NCBI GenBank assembly: GCA_028875855.1
Contig: JAGWVA010000039.1
Location: forward strand, 1 to 37,552
Direction: 5' to 3'
Length of the DNA: 37,552 bases
Source: Paracoccaceae bacterium
GTDB taxonomy: Bacteria > Pseudomonadota > Alphaproteobacteria > Rhodobacterales > Rhodobacteraceae
Both the position numbers and the translations under genes were made by a program. The notes beneath the pieces are model-generated. The model did not search any database and had not been told where the DNA came from. It saw nothing but the letters and a program-made list of their open reading frames with translations. Below, piece by piece: positions 16,278-24,955 of this stretch; positions within the stretch are counted from its first letter, which is position 1; every line of letters begins with the position of its first letter.

Positions 16278-17144
16278 TCAGCGCGCCTGCTTGGACACCT
16301 GCACGGCAAGGATGCCGCCCGCGATGATGACCACACCCAGCACGTCGCCGGGCCCGACATGTTCATGCAGCAGAACCGCCGCGATCAGCACGCCGAAGAA
16401 CGGGTTGAGAAAGTGGAACGTCGCCGCCCGCACCGCGCCGATCCGGTTCACCAGCTTGAACCAGACCCAGGTCGCCAGCAGCCCCGGCACAAGCGTGGTG
16501 TAGGTGAAGGCAAGGATCAGCCGCGGGCTCCAGTGGATCGCGACGGTTTCGGTCGCCGTGGCCGCGACGGCAAGGATCGCCGCGCCGACCAGCATCTGCA
16601 GCCCGACGATCATCAGCACGTTGCCGCCGGACGAGGCACCGCGCACCGTCATCGTGGCCAGTGCCAGCGCCATGACGGCGATCCCGCACAGGATCACAGA
16701 CGGCCCGAGCCCCCCGCCCGACAGGCGCGAGGCCATGATGACCACGACGCCCACCACGCCCGCGACCAGACCCGCGGCGCCCAACGGCCGGGTCTTCTCG
16801 CCAAAGACCAGCCAGCCCGCCAGCGCCACGATCAGGGGCATGGTCGAGGCGATGATCGCCGCCAGCGAGGCATCGACCGTCTGCATCGCGATGAAATTCA
16901 GCCCGAGGTAAAGGACGTTCTGACAGATGCCGAAGATCGCCGTCGCGCGCCACTGTGCCCGCGTGAGGCGAAAGGACTGGCCCGTCGCCACGGCGATGCT
17001 CACGCCGATCAGGCCAGAGATCAGGAAACGTGCCGCCAGCGCCCAAAGCGGCGGGGCCTCTGCCACGATCATATGGGCCGAGGTGAAGGCCGACGACCAC
17101 ATGAAGGCAAAGGCCAGCCCCATCCCGATCGCGCCAAGGTCCAT
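16278..17144 (-). CDS. EamA/DMT-family permease
   Basis: 288 residues with ten predicted membrane helices arranged as two EamA repeats (about 1-140 and 150-288), the drug/metabolite transporter fold. The start at ATG 17144 has AGGAG upstream; the longer open frame runs antisense to nothing but includes the HU terminator and is rejected. Substrate unknown: the family exports amino acids, metabolites or drugs. It is 76 bases upstream of ccdA on the same strand, and 89 bases beyond the HU gene. Confidence 0.92.
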   Translation of the reverse strand: MDLGAIGMGLAFAFMWSSAFTSAHMIVAEAPPLWALAARFLISGLIGVSIAVATGQSFRLTRAQWRATAIFGICQNVLYLGLNFIAMQTVDASLAAIIASTMPLIVALAGWLVFGEKTRPLGAAGLVAGVVGVVVIMASRLSGGGLGPSVILCGIAVMALALATMTVRGASSGGNVLMIVGLQMLVGAAILAVAATATETVAIHWSPRLILAFTYTTLVPGLLATWVWFKLVNRIGAVRAATFHFLNPFFGVLIAAVLLHEHVGPGDVLGVVIIAGGILAVQVSKQAR

Positions 17145-17169
17145 CCCATGCTCCTGCACTGAAGCGCCC

Positions 17170-17198
17170 AAACGAAAAGGGCCGCCGGATGGCGACCC
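17170..17198 (-). terminator. Terminator of the HU gene
   Basis: On the minus strand GGGTCGCC-ATCC-GGCGGCCC (17198 to 17179) forms an eight-pair stem with one G-T pair, followed by TTTTCGTTT. It lies 35 bases after the HU stop. Confidence 0.75.
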
Positions 17199-17233
17199 TA
17201 TACGGCCCGTGGCCGGGCGCAAGTCATAGCCGA

Positions 17234-17521
17234 TCAGGCGTTGACGCTGTCCTTCAGCGCTTTCGCAACCGAGATCTTCACGATCTTGTCGGCGGGCTTG
17301 GCGATCTGCTCGCCGGTCGCCGGGTTGCGCACCATGCGCTCGGGACGGGCGCGGCACGTCACCTTGCCGATACCCGGCAGCGTGACCGAACCGCCAGCCG
17401 CAACTTCACGGGTGACGATGTCAGTGAGCGCGTCCAGGGCTGCGCCGGCCGATTTCTTGTCGGCGCCAGTCGCTTCCGCAAGGGCCGCCACGAGTTGGGC
17501 TTTGGTCATTTGCTTGGACAT
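17234..17521 (-). CDS. hup: HU-family nucleoid DNA-binding protein
   Basis: 95 residues, the normal length of HU/IHF subunits. N-terminal dimerisation helices (MTKAQLVAALAEATG), then the beta-arm with GIGKVTCRARPERMVRNPATGEQI, including the proline that intercalates into DNA (RNP). It bends DNA and compacts the nucleoid. GAGGAG stands seven bases before the ATG. It has its own likely promoter and a strong terminator. HU is preferred over IHF because of the short lysine-rich N-terminus. Confidence 0.95.
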   Translation of the reverse strand: MSKQMTKAQLVAALAEATGADKKSAGAALDALTDIVTREVAAGGSVTLPGIGKVTCRARPERMVRNPATGEQIAKPADKIVKISVAKALKDSVNA

Positions 17522-17587
17522 TCATGTCTCCTCGTTGATTGCCCCGCTTTGTGCGGGATCTCTCAGGCTCATCAGAGCGATGACTTG

Positions 17588-17616
17588 GCTACACAGGTTT
17601 TTGGGGATCGAATCAA
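17588..17616 (-). promoter_or_regulatory. Candidate HU promoter
   Basis: On the minus strand TTGATT (17616-17611), a 17-base spacer, and TGTAGC (17593-17588). The start of transcription would be about 60 bases before the ATG. A five-pair hairpin CCCGC-N5-GCGGG (17543-17557) would lie in the 5' untranslated region. Confidence 0.4.
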
Positions 17617-17650
17617 GCGATTTCGATCCTGACGCTGCGAAAATTCGCCT

Positions 17651-19132
17651 TTACAGGAAGGCTGTTTCCTCAAAGCTGCGCAGCTTGCGGCTGTGGATGC
17701 GTTCCAGCGGCATGTCGCGCAAACGTTCCATGGCGCGCACGCCGATCAGAAGGTGGCGCGCGACCTGCGTTCGATAGAACTCGGTTGCCATGCCGGGCAG
17801 CTTCAATTCGCCGTGCAGCGGTTTGTCGGACACGCACAGAAGCGTGCCGTAGGGCACCCGGAACCGGAACCCGTTCGCCGCGATCGTGGCGCTTTCCATG
17901 TCGAGCGCGATGGCCCGCGACAGGCTCAGGCGGTGCACCGGGCCCGACTGGTCGCGCAGTTCCCAGTTGCGGTTGTCGATGGTGGCGACGGTGCCGGTGC
18001 GCATGATCCGCTTCAGCTCGTAACCTTCGAGTTTGGTCACCTCGGCCACGGCTTCCTGCAACGCGATCTGGATCTCGGCCAGCGCCGGGATCGGGACCCA
18101 GACGGGCAGATCGTCGTCCAGCACGTGATCTTCGCGCAGGTAGGCATGGGCCAGCACGAAATCGCCAAGGCTCTGGCTGTTGCGCAGGCCCGCGCAGTGC
18201 CCCACCATCAGCCAGGCATGGGGCCGCAGCACCGCGATGTGGTCGGTCGCCGTCTTGGCATTCGACGGGCCGACGCCGATGTTGACAAGCGTGATCCCCT
18301 GCGAGCCTTCCCGTTTCAGGTGATAGGCGGGCATCTGGGGCGTCTTGCCGACATGGGTCAGCGGTTGATCGGCGGCGGTGATCTCGGCGTTGCCCGGGGC
18401 CACGAACGAGGTATAGCCGCTCTGCGGGTCGGCCAGCGCGGCGCGGGCGAAGGCCTCGAATTCCTCGACGTAGAACTGGTAGTTGGTGAACAGGACGTGG
18501 TTCTGGAAATGCTCGGCATCCGTCGCCGTGTAATGACTGAGCCGGGCCAGCGAATAGTCCACCCGTTGCGCCGTGAACGGGGCCAGCGGCCAGGCGCCGC
18601 CCGCCTCGGGACGCACGCCGTTCACGATGTCGTCGTTCGTGGTGGCAAGCGAGGGCACGTCGAACACGTCGCGCAGCGCGAAATCCAGCACGCCTTCCTG
18701 CGGGATGTTGATGTCCGACCGGCCCGCCACGGCGAAATGCACCGGGATCGGCGTCGTGGACGGCCCCACCTCGACCGAGACGCCGTGGCTTTTCATCAAC
18801 AGCTCGATCTGCTGGCACAGATAATTGCGGAACAGGTCCGGCCGCGTGATCGTCGTCGAATAGGTGCCCGGCTGCGTCACGTGACCGAAGCTCAGGCGGC
18901 TGTCGGATTGCACGAAGCTGGACACGACCAGACGGATCTCGGGGTAGAAGGCGCGGAACCGCGCGGCCGGACGCCCGCCGCGCACGGCGGTCGAAAACGC
19001 CTCGGTCAGGAAGCCCGTCGCCTCGCTGTAAAGCGCCTCCAGCCGTGCCACGGCCGCGCTGGCCGACTGAAAGCTTTCATGTGCGGCGGGGGGCGGCGTG
19101 AGGATCGTAAGGTTCGGGTCGGCGCGGTTCAT
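17651..19132 (-). CDS. amn: AMP nucleosidase
   Basis: Splits AMP into adenine and ribose 5-phosphate; controls the adenylate pool. 493 residues. N-terminal regulatory domain (about 1-180) and C-terminal nucleoside phosphorylase-like domain; D411-M-E413 (DMESATIAANG) and the catalytic D436 in VSDKPLHGELK are present. No clear ribosome-binding site is visible before the ATG. It lies 135 bases after the PlsC-type gene and 129 before HU, all leftward. Length and motifs match E. coli Amn. Confidence 0.96.
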   Translation of the reverse strand: MNRADPNLTILTPPPAAHESFQSASAAVARLEALYSEATGFLTEAFSTAVRGGRPAARFRAFYPEIRLVVSSFVQSDSRLSFGHVTQPGTYSTTITRPDLFRNYLCQQIELLMKSHGVSVEVGPSTTPIPVHFAVAGRSDINIPQEGVLDFALRDVFDVPSLATTNDDIVNGVRPEAGGAWPLAPFTAQRVDYSLARLSHYTATDAEHFQNHVLFTNYQFYVEEFEAFARAALADPQSGYTSFVAPGNAEITAADQPLTHVGKTPQMPAYHLKREGSQGITLVNIGVGPSNAKTATDHIAVLRPHAWLMVGHCAGLRNSQSLGDFVLAHAYLREDHVLDDDLPVWVPIPALAEIQIALQEAVAEVTKLEGYELKRIMRTGTVATIDNRNWELRDQSGPVHRLSLSRAIALDMESATIAANGFRFRVPYGTLLCVSDKPLHGELKLPGMATEFYRTQVARHLLIGVRAMERLRDMPLERIHSRKLRSFEETAFL

Positions 19133-19267
19133 GGTCTGGGTCCGGCAGTTGAGGGATGCCGTTTATGCACGCGTCCGACGGGGTGGATCAACCCGGCAGA
19201 GCGGCACGACGGTGCCCAGACCTTCGCACCGGGTGCGCGCCGCATCAAGTGACGTTCGGGTAACGCC

Positions 19268-20137
19268 TCAGGCTTCCAGCGCCAGCGTCGTCTCGCGCAG
19301 CCAGGCCATGAAGCCGCGCGGGTTCGACGACCACTGCGCGACCGCCTCGGGATCGAGCGGGTTGCCGATGATCGGCGCCTGAGGCTTGTTCAGCGCATGG
19401 GCCACCTCGTGCAGCAAGAGCCCCTGCCGCAGGGTGGGCGAGATCTTGTTGGCCCATTGATACCAGCGCGAATTCTCGCCCGGAAAGCGGATCGGTAACA
19501 CCACCGCCCCGCTTTTCAGGATCATCTTCGCGGTGAACGGGTTCCAGTCGGCCTCGACCGCGGGGCCAAGCCATGTCCGCGAGGCCGCGACCTGCCCCGA
19601 GGGGAACAGGATCACCACGCCGCCATCGTTCAGATGGGACATGGCGATGCGCCGCATCTCCAGCCCCTTTTCCAGCGCGCCGTCCTCGTGCGGGAAGGGC
19701 ACGGGAACCATGTGATAGGCGATCTCTTCGATCCCGGTCAGAAGCGACCGTGTCAGGATCTTGAAATCCTGCCGCACCAGCCCGACCAGACGCCCCATGA
19801 CCAGACCGTCCACCAGACCGTGCGGATGGTTCGCCACCACGACCACGGGGCCGGTCCGCGGGATGCGCGCGATCTGCTCTTCCGGGGTCAGAAGGTCGAT
19901 CTTCATCACGTCCAGCACGCGCTGCCAGAATTCCTGCCCGCGCGCGGGGCCCATCGCCTCGAACTGGCGGATCAGGCGCAGCAGGGTCATCTTGCCTGTC
20001 ATCCATTCCAGCACGCGAATCGTGTTCGACTTCAGCGGGTTGCTGAAGGTGCTGGCATAGGAAAGCCGGCGCTTGTCATAGGGCTTGTAGCCGTCTTCTC
20101 CGACAAAACGCGAGGGCTGTGCAGTCTGGTCGTTCAC
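19268..20137 (-). CDS. PlsC-type lysophospholipid/lyso-ornithine-lipid acyltransferase
   Basis: 289 residues. Acyltransferase motif block NHPHGLVDG at 103-111 and a second block FPSGQVAAS at about 188-196, corresponding to the FPEGTRS region. The spacing is H104-x5-D110 (or H106-x3-D110) instead of the textbook H-x4-D; the NHPxGxxDG form is seen in the hemolysin-like acyltransferase branch. It therefore acylates a lysolipid such as a lysophosphatidate or lyso-ornithine lipid; OlsA is possible but not proven. It lies 33 bases after ptsH and may be the last gene of the chvI operon. Confidence 0.82.
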   Translation of the reverse strand: MNDQTAQPSRFVGEDGYKPYDKRRLSYASTFSNPLKSNTIRVLEWMTGKMTLLRLIRQFEAMGPARGQEFWQRVLDVMKIDLLTPEEQIARIPRTGPVVVVANHPHGLVDGLVMGRLVGLVRQDFKILTRSLLTGIEEIAYHMVPVPFPHEDGALEKGLEMRRIAMSHLNDGGVVILFPSGQVAASRTWLGPAVEADWNPFTAKMILKSGAVVLPIRFPGENSRWYQWANKISPTLRQGLLLHEVAHALNKPQAPIIGNPLDPEAVAQWSSNPRGFMAWLRETTLALEA

Positions 20138-20170
20138 AGGCGTCAGGTCCCTTGGGCGGGTTCGGCGGCC

Positions 20171-20440
20171 TCAGAAGTCCTCACCGAAGCGATCGGCCAC
20201 CAGTGTATCCAGCGCATCCGCCAACTTGTCGGCCTCGGGTCCGCTGGTCCGCACCTCAATAGATGTTCCGCGCGACGCTGCCAACATCAAAAGCCCCATG
20301 ATCGAGTCGCCCGACACGGTCATGCCGTCGCGGCTGACCTGCGCCTCGGCCTCGTGCGCCTCGACCACCTCGACGAACTTGGCCGATGCCCGGGCGTGCA
20401 GGCCCTTTTCGTTGACGATCCTCAATATCCGCTCGGCCAT
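20171..20440 (-). CDS. ptsH: HPr phosphocarrier protein
   Basis: 89 residues. Phosphocarrier histidine H15 in KGLHARASA and the regulatory serine S46 in GDSIMGLL, the HprK target, are both present. In alphaproteobacteria without sugar PTS transporters, HPr relays phosphate within the regulatory PTS-Ntr. Start overlaps the EIIA stop (ATGA). Part of the chvI-chvG-hprK-rapZ-manX-ptsH series. Confidence 0.96.
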   Translation of the reverse strand: MAERILRIVNEKGLHARASAKFVEVVEAHEAEAQVSRDGMTVSGDSIMGLLMLAASRGTSIEVRTSGPEADKLADALDTLVADRFGEDF

Positions 20441-20841
20441 CAGGTTTCCTGCCCAGCCCCCAGGTCAATGCTGTTGATGTATTTCCGGCCCGCATCCAAT
20501 GCGCAGGCCGCGGCGTCGGCCACCGATCGGTCACGCGACTTGGCAAGCTTGACCAGCATCGGCAGGTTCGCGCCGTAAAGGATGCGGCGGTCGCTTGCCG
20601 AACAGGCGCACAGGCTGAGGTTCGAGGGCGAGCCGCCGAACATGTCGGTCACCACGATCACGCCCGATCCGTCGTCCACGGCGTCGGCCGCCTCGCAGAT
20701 CTCGCGCTGTTTCTGGGCGCGGTCATGGTCATCTTCGATGGCCACGGTGCGCACGCCAAGCTGCTTGCCCACGACATGTTCCACCGCGGCAAGGTATTCC
20801 CGCGCCAATCCGCCATGTGCGACGATCACGATTCCGATCAC
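20440..20841 (-). CDS. manX: PTS EIIA component of the mannose family
   Basis: 133 residues, single EIIA-Man domain with phospho-acceptor H9 in IVAHGGLA and the motif VTDMFGGSPSN. No IIB, IIC or IID partner is encoded nearby, so it is not part of a mannose transporter; in alphaproteobacteria this EIIA works in the regulatory PTS together with HPr and HprK. It lies six bases after rapZ and overlaps ptsH. Confidence 0.93.
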   Translation of the reverse strand: MIGIVIVAHGGLAREYLAAVEHVVGKQLGVRTVAIEDDHDRAQKQREICEAADAVDDGSGVIVVTDMFGGSPSNLSLCACSASDRRILYGANLPMLVKLAKSRDRSVADAAACALDAGRKYINSIDLGAGQET

Positions 20842-20847
20842 GTGCGG

Positions 20848-21744
20848 TTACCCTGACCTTGCCCGGCTTCCATTGCCCCGGCGTTCCAGTTCCAGATGCC
20901 GTTTAGACACCTGCCAACCGGCCTCCGCAAGCACCCTTGCCAATCTTTCCGCAACGGCAACGGACCGGTGTTGCCCTCCGGTGCAACCGAATGCAATCGC
21001 AAGATGAGCCCGCCCCTCTTCCACCTGCGCCGGTAGCATCAGGTTCACCAAGTCCGTCAGCAGCCGGAAGTAATCGGCGAACCGGTCGTCGGACATGACG
21101 TAGTCGGCGACCTCCGGGTCCCGCCCGTCGCGCGGGCGCAGCGTCGGTTCCCAGTGCGGATTGCGCAGGAAGCGGGTGTCGAACACCAGATCGACCCCCG
21201 ACGGGACGCCCCGACGGTAGGAAAACGACTGCACGGAGACCGCCAGCCGCTGATGGGTTCCCGGATCGAACCAGCGGCCGATCGCGGCCTTCAGGTCGTG
21301 GGGGCTGAGTTGCGTCGTGTCGATATGCACATCCGCGCGTTCGCGCACGCCCGTCAGCAGCTCGACCTCGCGCGTGATGCCTTCGGACGGCGTTTCCTGC
21401 GGCGCAAGCGGGTGACGGCGCCGGGTCTGGGAATAGCGGCGCACCAGTTCCTCGGGCGCGCAGTCGAGGTAGAGCAGCTGCGCCTCCACCTCGGGCGTGG
21501 CGGTCAGGCGGTCCAGCAGCGCCATGAAGGCGGCCACGCTGAATTCGCGGTTGCGCACATCGATGCCAAGCGCGATTCGGCGCGGAAGCGGCGGGCCGTC
21601 CAGAAGGCGCGGCACCAGCGACAGCGGCAGGTTGTCGATCGGCTCGTAGCCAAGGTCCTCGAAACACTGGATCGCCGTCAACCGGCCGGCCCCCGAAGGA
21701 CCGGTGATCAGCACCAGATGATGTCCCGGCTCCTTCTGCGGCAT
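20848..21744 (-). CDS. rapZ: RapZ/YvcJ-family nucleotide-binding protein
   Basis: 298 residues. N-terminal P-loop domain and C-terminal domain with [10 protein letters not shown]. In enteric bacteria RapZ is an RNA-binding adaptor that controls amino-sugar synthesis. Here the Walker A reads GPSGAGRL (15-22): the usual lysine is R21 and the following Ser/Thr is L22, so ATP or GTP binding may be altered. It sits 13 bases after hprK and six before manX in the same order as in other alphaproteobacteria. Confidence 0.92.
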   Translation of the reverse strand: MPQKEPGHHLVLITGPSGAGRLTAIQCFEDLGYEPIDNLPLSLVPRLLDGPPLPRRIALGIDVRNREFSVAAFMALLDRLTATPEVEAQLLYLDCAPEELVRRYSQTRRRHPLAPQETPSEGITREVELLTGVRERADVHIDTTQLSPHDLKAAIGRWFDPGTHQRLAVSVQSFSYRRGVPSGVDLVFDTRFLRNPHWEPTLRPRDGRDPEVADYVMSDDRFADYFRLLTDLVNLMLPAQVEEGRAHLAIAFGCTGGQHRSVAVAERLARVLAEAGWQVSKRHLELERRGNGSRARSG

Positions 21745-21757
21745 CTGCCAGCCTCCG

Positions 21758-22222
21758 TCACGCGCTTCGGCCCCCCTTGAGATATTGCAGAAGCGCCGCT
21801 GGCAAAGTGGGGGTCAACGGTCCGTGAAGCAAGGGCAGATCGTGCTGAAACAGCCGCCGGGTCCGGTGGGGGGGCAGGCGCTCGGTCTCGGTCTCGTCGA
21901 GATCGATCACCGCTCGCAGGGCGACCTCGTCCACGGTGTCGGCGGCCAGAATGCCGATGCCCCGCGCCTCGATCACGCCGCGAATGGCGGCCGGTGCGCG
22001 CGCGCGGATCGTGCCGCCCTGTTCCCAGACCTCGGTGCGGTCGTCGGCGACAAGGATCGCGCCATGCGCCATGAGCGACAGGGCAAGGGACGATTTGCCG
22101 CTGCCCGTGCGGCCGAGGATCAGAAGGCCATGCGGGCCGACGGCCACACAGGAGGCGTGAAGGGTCAGGGCGCCACCGGGCGCGGCCTGGCGGTTCGCGC
22201 TGCGGGGCAGGGCCCCTGTCAC
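21758..22222 (-). CDS. hprK: HPr kinase/phosphorylase, short alphaproteobacterial form
   Basis: 154 residues from GTG 22222, seven bases after the chvG stop. Walker A GRTGSGKS at 37-44 and the VADDRTEV motif (D-D-R). The N-terminal domain of the 300-residue Firmicutes enzyme is absent, as usual in alphaproteobacteria. It phosphorylates HPr on S46. The start is inferred: the first ATG in the overlap runs into a stop after four codons, and the longer open frame reaches back into chvG. Only a weak GCGGG precedes the GTG, so translation is probably coupled to chvG. Confidence 0.9.
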   Translation of the reverse strand: MTGALPRSANRQAAPGGALTLHASCVAVGPHGLLILGRTGSGKSSLALSLMAHGAILVADDRTEVWEQGGTIRARAPAAIRGVIEARGIGILAADTVDEVALRAVIDLDETETERLPPHRTRRLFQHDLPLLHGPLTPTLPAALLQYLKGGRSA

Positions 22223-22229
22223 CCCGCGC

Positions 22230-23930
22230 TCATACCGGCAGGCCCACGACGAAGCGCGCGCCCAGCGGTTCGGACGTCGGGTCCGCATCGGTGGGGCGGA
22301 TGTTCTCGGCCCAGATCACGCCGCCATGCGCCTCGACGATCTGTTTGGAGATGGCGAGGCCCAGCCCCGAATGGTCGCCGAACTGACCCGGCGGGCGTTC
22401 GGAATAGAATCGCTTGAAGATCTTGGTCAACGCCGCCTCGGGGATGCCCGGGCCGGTGTCTTCCACCACGACAAGCACGCGGTTCTCTCGCTTGCGGACC
22501 CAGACGCGCACGGCGTCCCCTGGCTCGCAGAACGAGACGGCATTGGTGATGATGTTCACGAAGACCTGCGCGAGCCGGGCCTCCAGCCCGCGGATCACGA
22601 GCGGTTCGGCCGGCAGGTCGGTGATGAAATCGACATGCCGCTCTGACGCCTCCTGCGACAGGTAGTCGGTGATATTCGCCACCGTTTTCAGCAGGTTGAA
22701 GCTTTCCTCATCCTCGCGCACCAGTTCGCTGTCCAGCCGCGAGGCGTTCGAGATGTCGCTGACCAGCCGGTCGAGGCGGCGCACGTCGTGTTCAATCACC
22801 GACAGAAGCTTTTCGCGCTGGTCGTCGCGCTTTGCCAGCCGCATCGAGGCGACGGCGGACCGCAGGCTGGCCAGCGGGTTCTTGATCTCGTGCGCGACGT
22901 CGGCGGCGAATTGTTCGTTCGCGTCGATCCTGTCGTAAAGCGCAGCCACCATCCCCCGCATCGCCACCGACAGGCGCCCGATCTCGTCGGGGCGGGCGGT
23001 CAGGTCGGGGATGCGCACGCGCGTCGGGCTCATTTTCCGGGCGTTGCGGTCGCGGCCCAGTTCCGCGGCGGCGGCGAGGTCCGCCAGCGGGTTGGCGATG
23101 GTCGAGGCCAGCACGAGGCTGAGCCCGATCGACACGAGGATCGCGATCACGAACATTTCCAGCACCTGCTCGCGCTCATTGGCGACAAGCTGGTCGATTT
23201 CCCCCGCGGCGGTGGCCATCGCGACGGCGCCCTGGATGCCGTCGGCCGTGCGGATCGGCGTGGCGACGGTGAAGATCGTCCGACCGGCGGCGTCGATGCC
23301 GGATTTCACCGTGGTCTGGCCGGTCACGGCCTGCGTGGCGACCGATTGTGCCAGACGGTCGGGCGTGGTGCTGCCCGCGGCGCTTGCACCGTTCATGTGC
23401 AGCACATGCGCGACACCGTCCCAGACAGAGGTCAGGAACCGCGTCAGCACCGCATCGCGCGGCGATTCCAGCGGCAGGCCGGGGGCGCCGGGCTTGCCCA
23501 CGGTGGACCCGATCGTCTTGCCGGTCGGATCGAACAGATAGGCTGTCACCCCCTGCGCGAGGTCGATCGACTGCAGCGCAGAGGCCATATCCACCGCGCT
23601 GTCCGTCGGCGCCACGGCCAGCCGCGCCTCGATCGCGTTTGCGATCAGGCGGCTTTGCGAGATCAGCCCGCGTTCACGCTGTAGCACGAGGCTGTCGCGG
23701 AACGGGTTCAGGTATAGCACGCCCGAGACCAGCAGGATCAGGCCGATCAGGTTGAAGATGATGATCTTGCGCGCAAGGGGCGAACTGCTGAGGAAGGCAA
23801 GCCCGGACCGGCGCTTCCGCCCTTCGGCGGCGGCGTCGTCGTCCAGCGAAACCCAGTCCTCGCCAAGCAGAACCTCGGCCTTCGGGGTTTGGGACGTGTC
23901 GCCCATGTCGAACCGGGATGCGATGCTCAT
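22230..23930 (-). CDS. chvG: Sensor histidine kinase ChvG (ExoS)
   Basis: 566 residues. Membrane helices about 54-74 and 258-278 enclose a periplasmic sensor of about 180 residues; HAMP about 275-335; phospho-acceptor H347 in [12 protein letters not shown]; catalytic domain with N-box [10 protein letters not shown]1 DTGPGIP and G2 SGLGLA. ChvG-ChvI responds to acid and envelope stress in rhizobia. The start overlaps the chvI stop by four bases. It is followed by hprK. Identification rests on the syntenic neighbours and the DUF-type sensor domain typical of ChvG. Confidence 0.94.
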   Translation of the reverse strand: MSIASRFDMGDTSQTPKAEVLLGEDWVSLDDDAAAEGRKRRSGLAFLSSSPLARKIIIFNLIGLILLVSGVLYLNPFRDSLVLQRERGLISQSRLIANAIEARLAVAPTDSAVDMASALQSIDLAQGVTAYLFDPTGKTIGSTVGKPGAPGLPLESPRDAVLTRFLTSVWDGVAHVLHMNGASAAGSTTPDRLAQSVATQAVTGQTTVKSGIDAAGRTIFTVATPIRTADGIQGAVAMATAAGEIDQLVANEREQVLEMFVIAILVSIGLSLVLASTIANPLADLAAAAELGRDRNARKMSPTRVRIPDLTARPDEIGRLSVAMRGMVAALYDRIDANEQFAADVAHEIKNPLASLRSAVASMRLAKRDDQREKLLSVIEHDVRRLDRLVSDISNASRLDSELVREDEESFNLLKTVANITDYLSQEASERHVDFITDLPAEPLVIRGLEARLAQVFVNIITNAVSFCEPGDAVRVWVRKRENRVLVVVEDTGPGIPEAALTKIFKRFYSERPPGQFGDHSGLGLAISKQIVEAHGGVIWAENIRPTDADPTSEPLGARFVVGLPV

Positions 23931-24628
23931 TCTTCGTTGTATCGGTAGCCGATGCCGTAAAGCGTCTCGATCGCCGAGAAGTCGGGGTCGGTGGCCCGCA
24001 TCTTCTTGCGCAGACGCTTGATGTGGCTGTCGATGGTGCGGTCATCGACGTAAACCTGGTCGTCATAGGCGATGTCCATCAGCTGGTCGCGGCTCTTGAC
24101 GAAGCCGGGACGCTGGGCAAGCGCCTGCAAAAGCAGGAATTCCGTCACCGTCAGGGACACTTCCTGCCCCTTCCAGATCACCGCGTGACGCAGCGGGTCC
24201 ATCGTCAGGCTGCCGCGTTCCATCACCTTGTTTTCTTCGGTGGTCGCGACCTCGCCGGTGGCCATCGCCTCCTGCCGGCGCAAAAGCGCGCGGATGCGTT
24301 CGACCAGAAGCCGCTGGCTGAAGGGCTTCTTGACGTAATCGTCCGCGCCCATGCGCAGGCCCAGCACCTCGTCGATCTCGTCGTCCTTCGAGGTCAGGAA
24401 GATCACCGGCATCGACGTCTTCTGCCGCAGCCGCTGCAGCAGGTCCATGCCGTCCATCCGGGGCATCTTGATGTCGAGAACCGCCATGTCGGGCAGGCGT
24501 TTGTTGAACGCATCCAGCGCGGATTGCCCGTCGTTGTAGGTATCGACCTCAAACCCCTCGGCCTCGAGGGTCATCGAAACGGACGTCAGAATATTACGAT
24601 CGTCGTCGACAAGCGCGATCCGCGACAT
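23927..24628 (-). CDS. chvI: OmpR-family response regulator ChvI
   Basis: 233 residues. Receiver with D52 in LDIKMP and K-P-F switch; winged helix ending in [10 protein letters not shown]. First gene of the leftward operon and directly divergent from pckA, the arrangement known in rhizobia. Upstream is a plausible promoter (24667-24695). It is coupled to chvG by a four-base overlap. Confidence 0.96.
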   Translation of the reverse strand: MSRIALVDDDRNILTSVSMTLEAEGFEVDTYNDGQSALDAFNKRLPDMAVLDIKMPRMDGMDLLQRLRQKTSMPVIFLTSKDDEIDEVLGLRMGADDYVKKPFSQRLLVERIRALLRRQEAMATGEVATTEENKVMERGSLTMDPLRHAVIWKGQEVSLTVTEFLLLQALAQRPGFVKSRDQLMDIAYDDQVYVDDRTIDSHIKRLRKKMRATDPDFSAIETLYGIGYRYNEE

Positions 24629-24666
24629 GACTTACCTCTACTGCTCAATACGCAACTTTTTGCCGG

Positions 24667-24695
24667 ATTGTCTCTTTTTCGGCTTCGGGAATCAA
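24667..24695 (-). promoter_or_regulatory. Candidate chvI promoter
   Basis: On the minus strand TTGATT (24695-24690), a 17-base spacer and GACAAT (24672-24667), about 40 bases before the chvI ATG. This is the best -35/-10 pair in the intergenic region on that strand. Confidence 0.4.
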
Positions 24696-24783
24696 CAACG
24701 AATGCGAATCGCTGGATGGACCTGACCAGCAAATGGTCTGAAAATCGTAAATTCTGGCGGAATTGCCGCACAGGATTCGGCAT

Positions 24784-24911
24784 CTTGGCGCCAAGCTGCG
24801 ACTGGTTGCGCTAACGGTGCAAACCCTTCTGTTTATTTGCAGAAACGTCATGTTATAGGATCGGCGAGAGGCCCGGACGGCCTCTCGGGCGCTGAATTGG
24901 CCCTTGGCGCC
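24784..24911 (+). promoter_or_regulatory. pckA control region with two CTTGGCGCC sites
   Basis: A perfect 12-base palindrome CTTGGCGCCAAG stands at 24784-24795. The nine bases CTTGGCGCC recur at 24903-24911. Between them lies a -10-like TATAGG (24854-24859) that would serve pckA. Sites of this kind suit a LacI-type dimer; the protein is unknown. The whole chvI-pckA gap is 327 bases and holds no gene. Confidence 0.4.
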
Positions 24912-24955
24912 CATTATTTCGACTAACGCCGCGCGGACGGCTTCGGAGCTTGCAT

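Noticed and set aside
22223-22288. Longer N-terminus for hprK
   Set aside because: It would overlap the end of chvG and adds Arg/Trp-rich sequence absent from the short HprK proteins.
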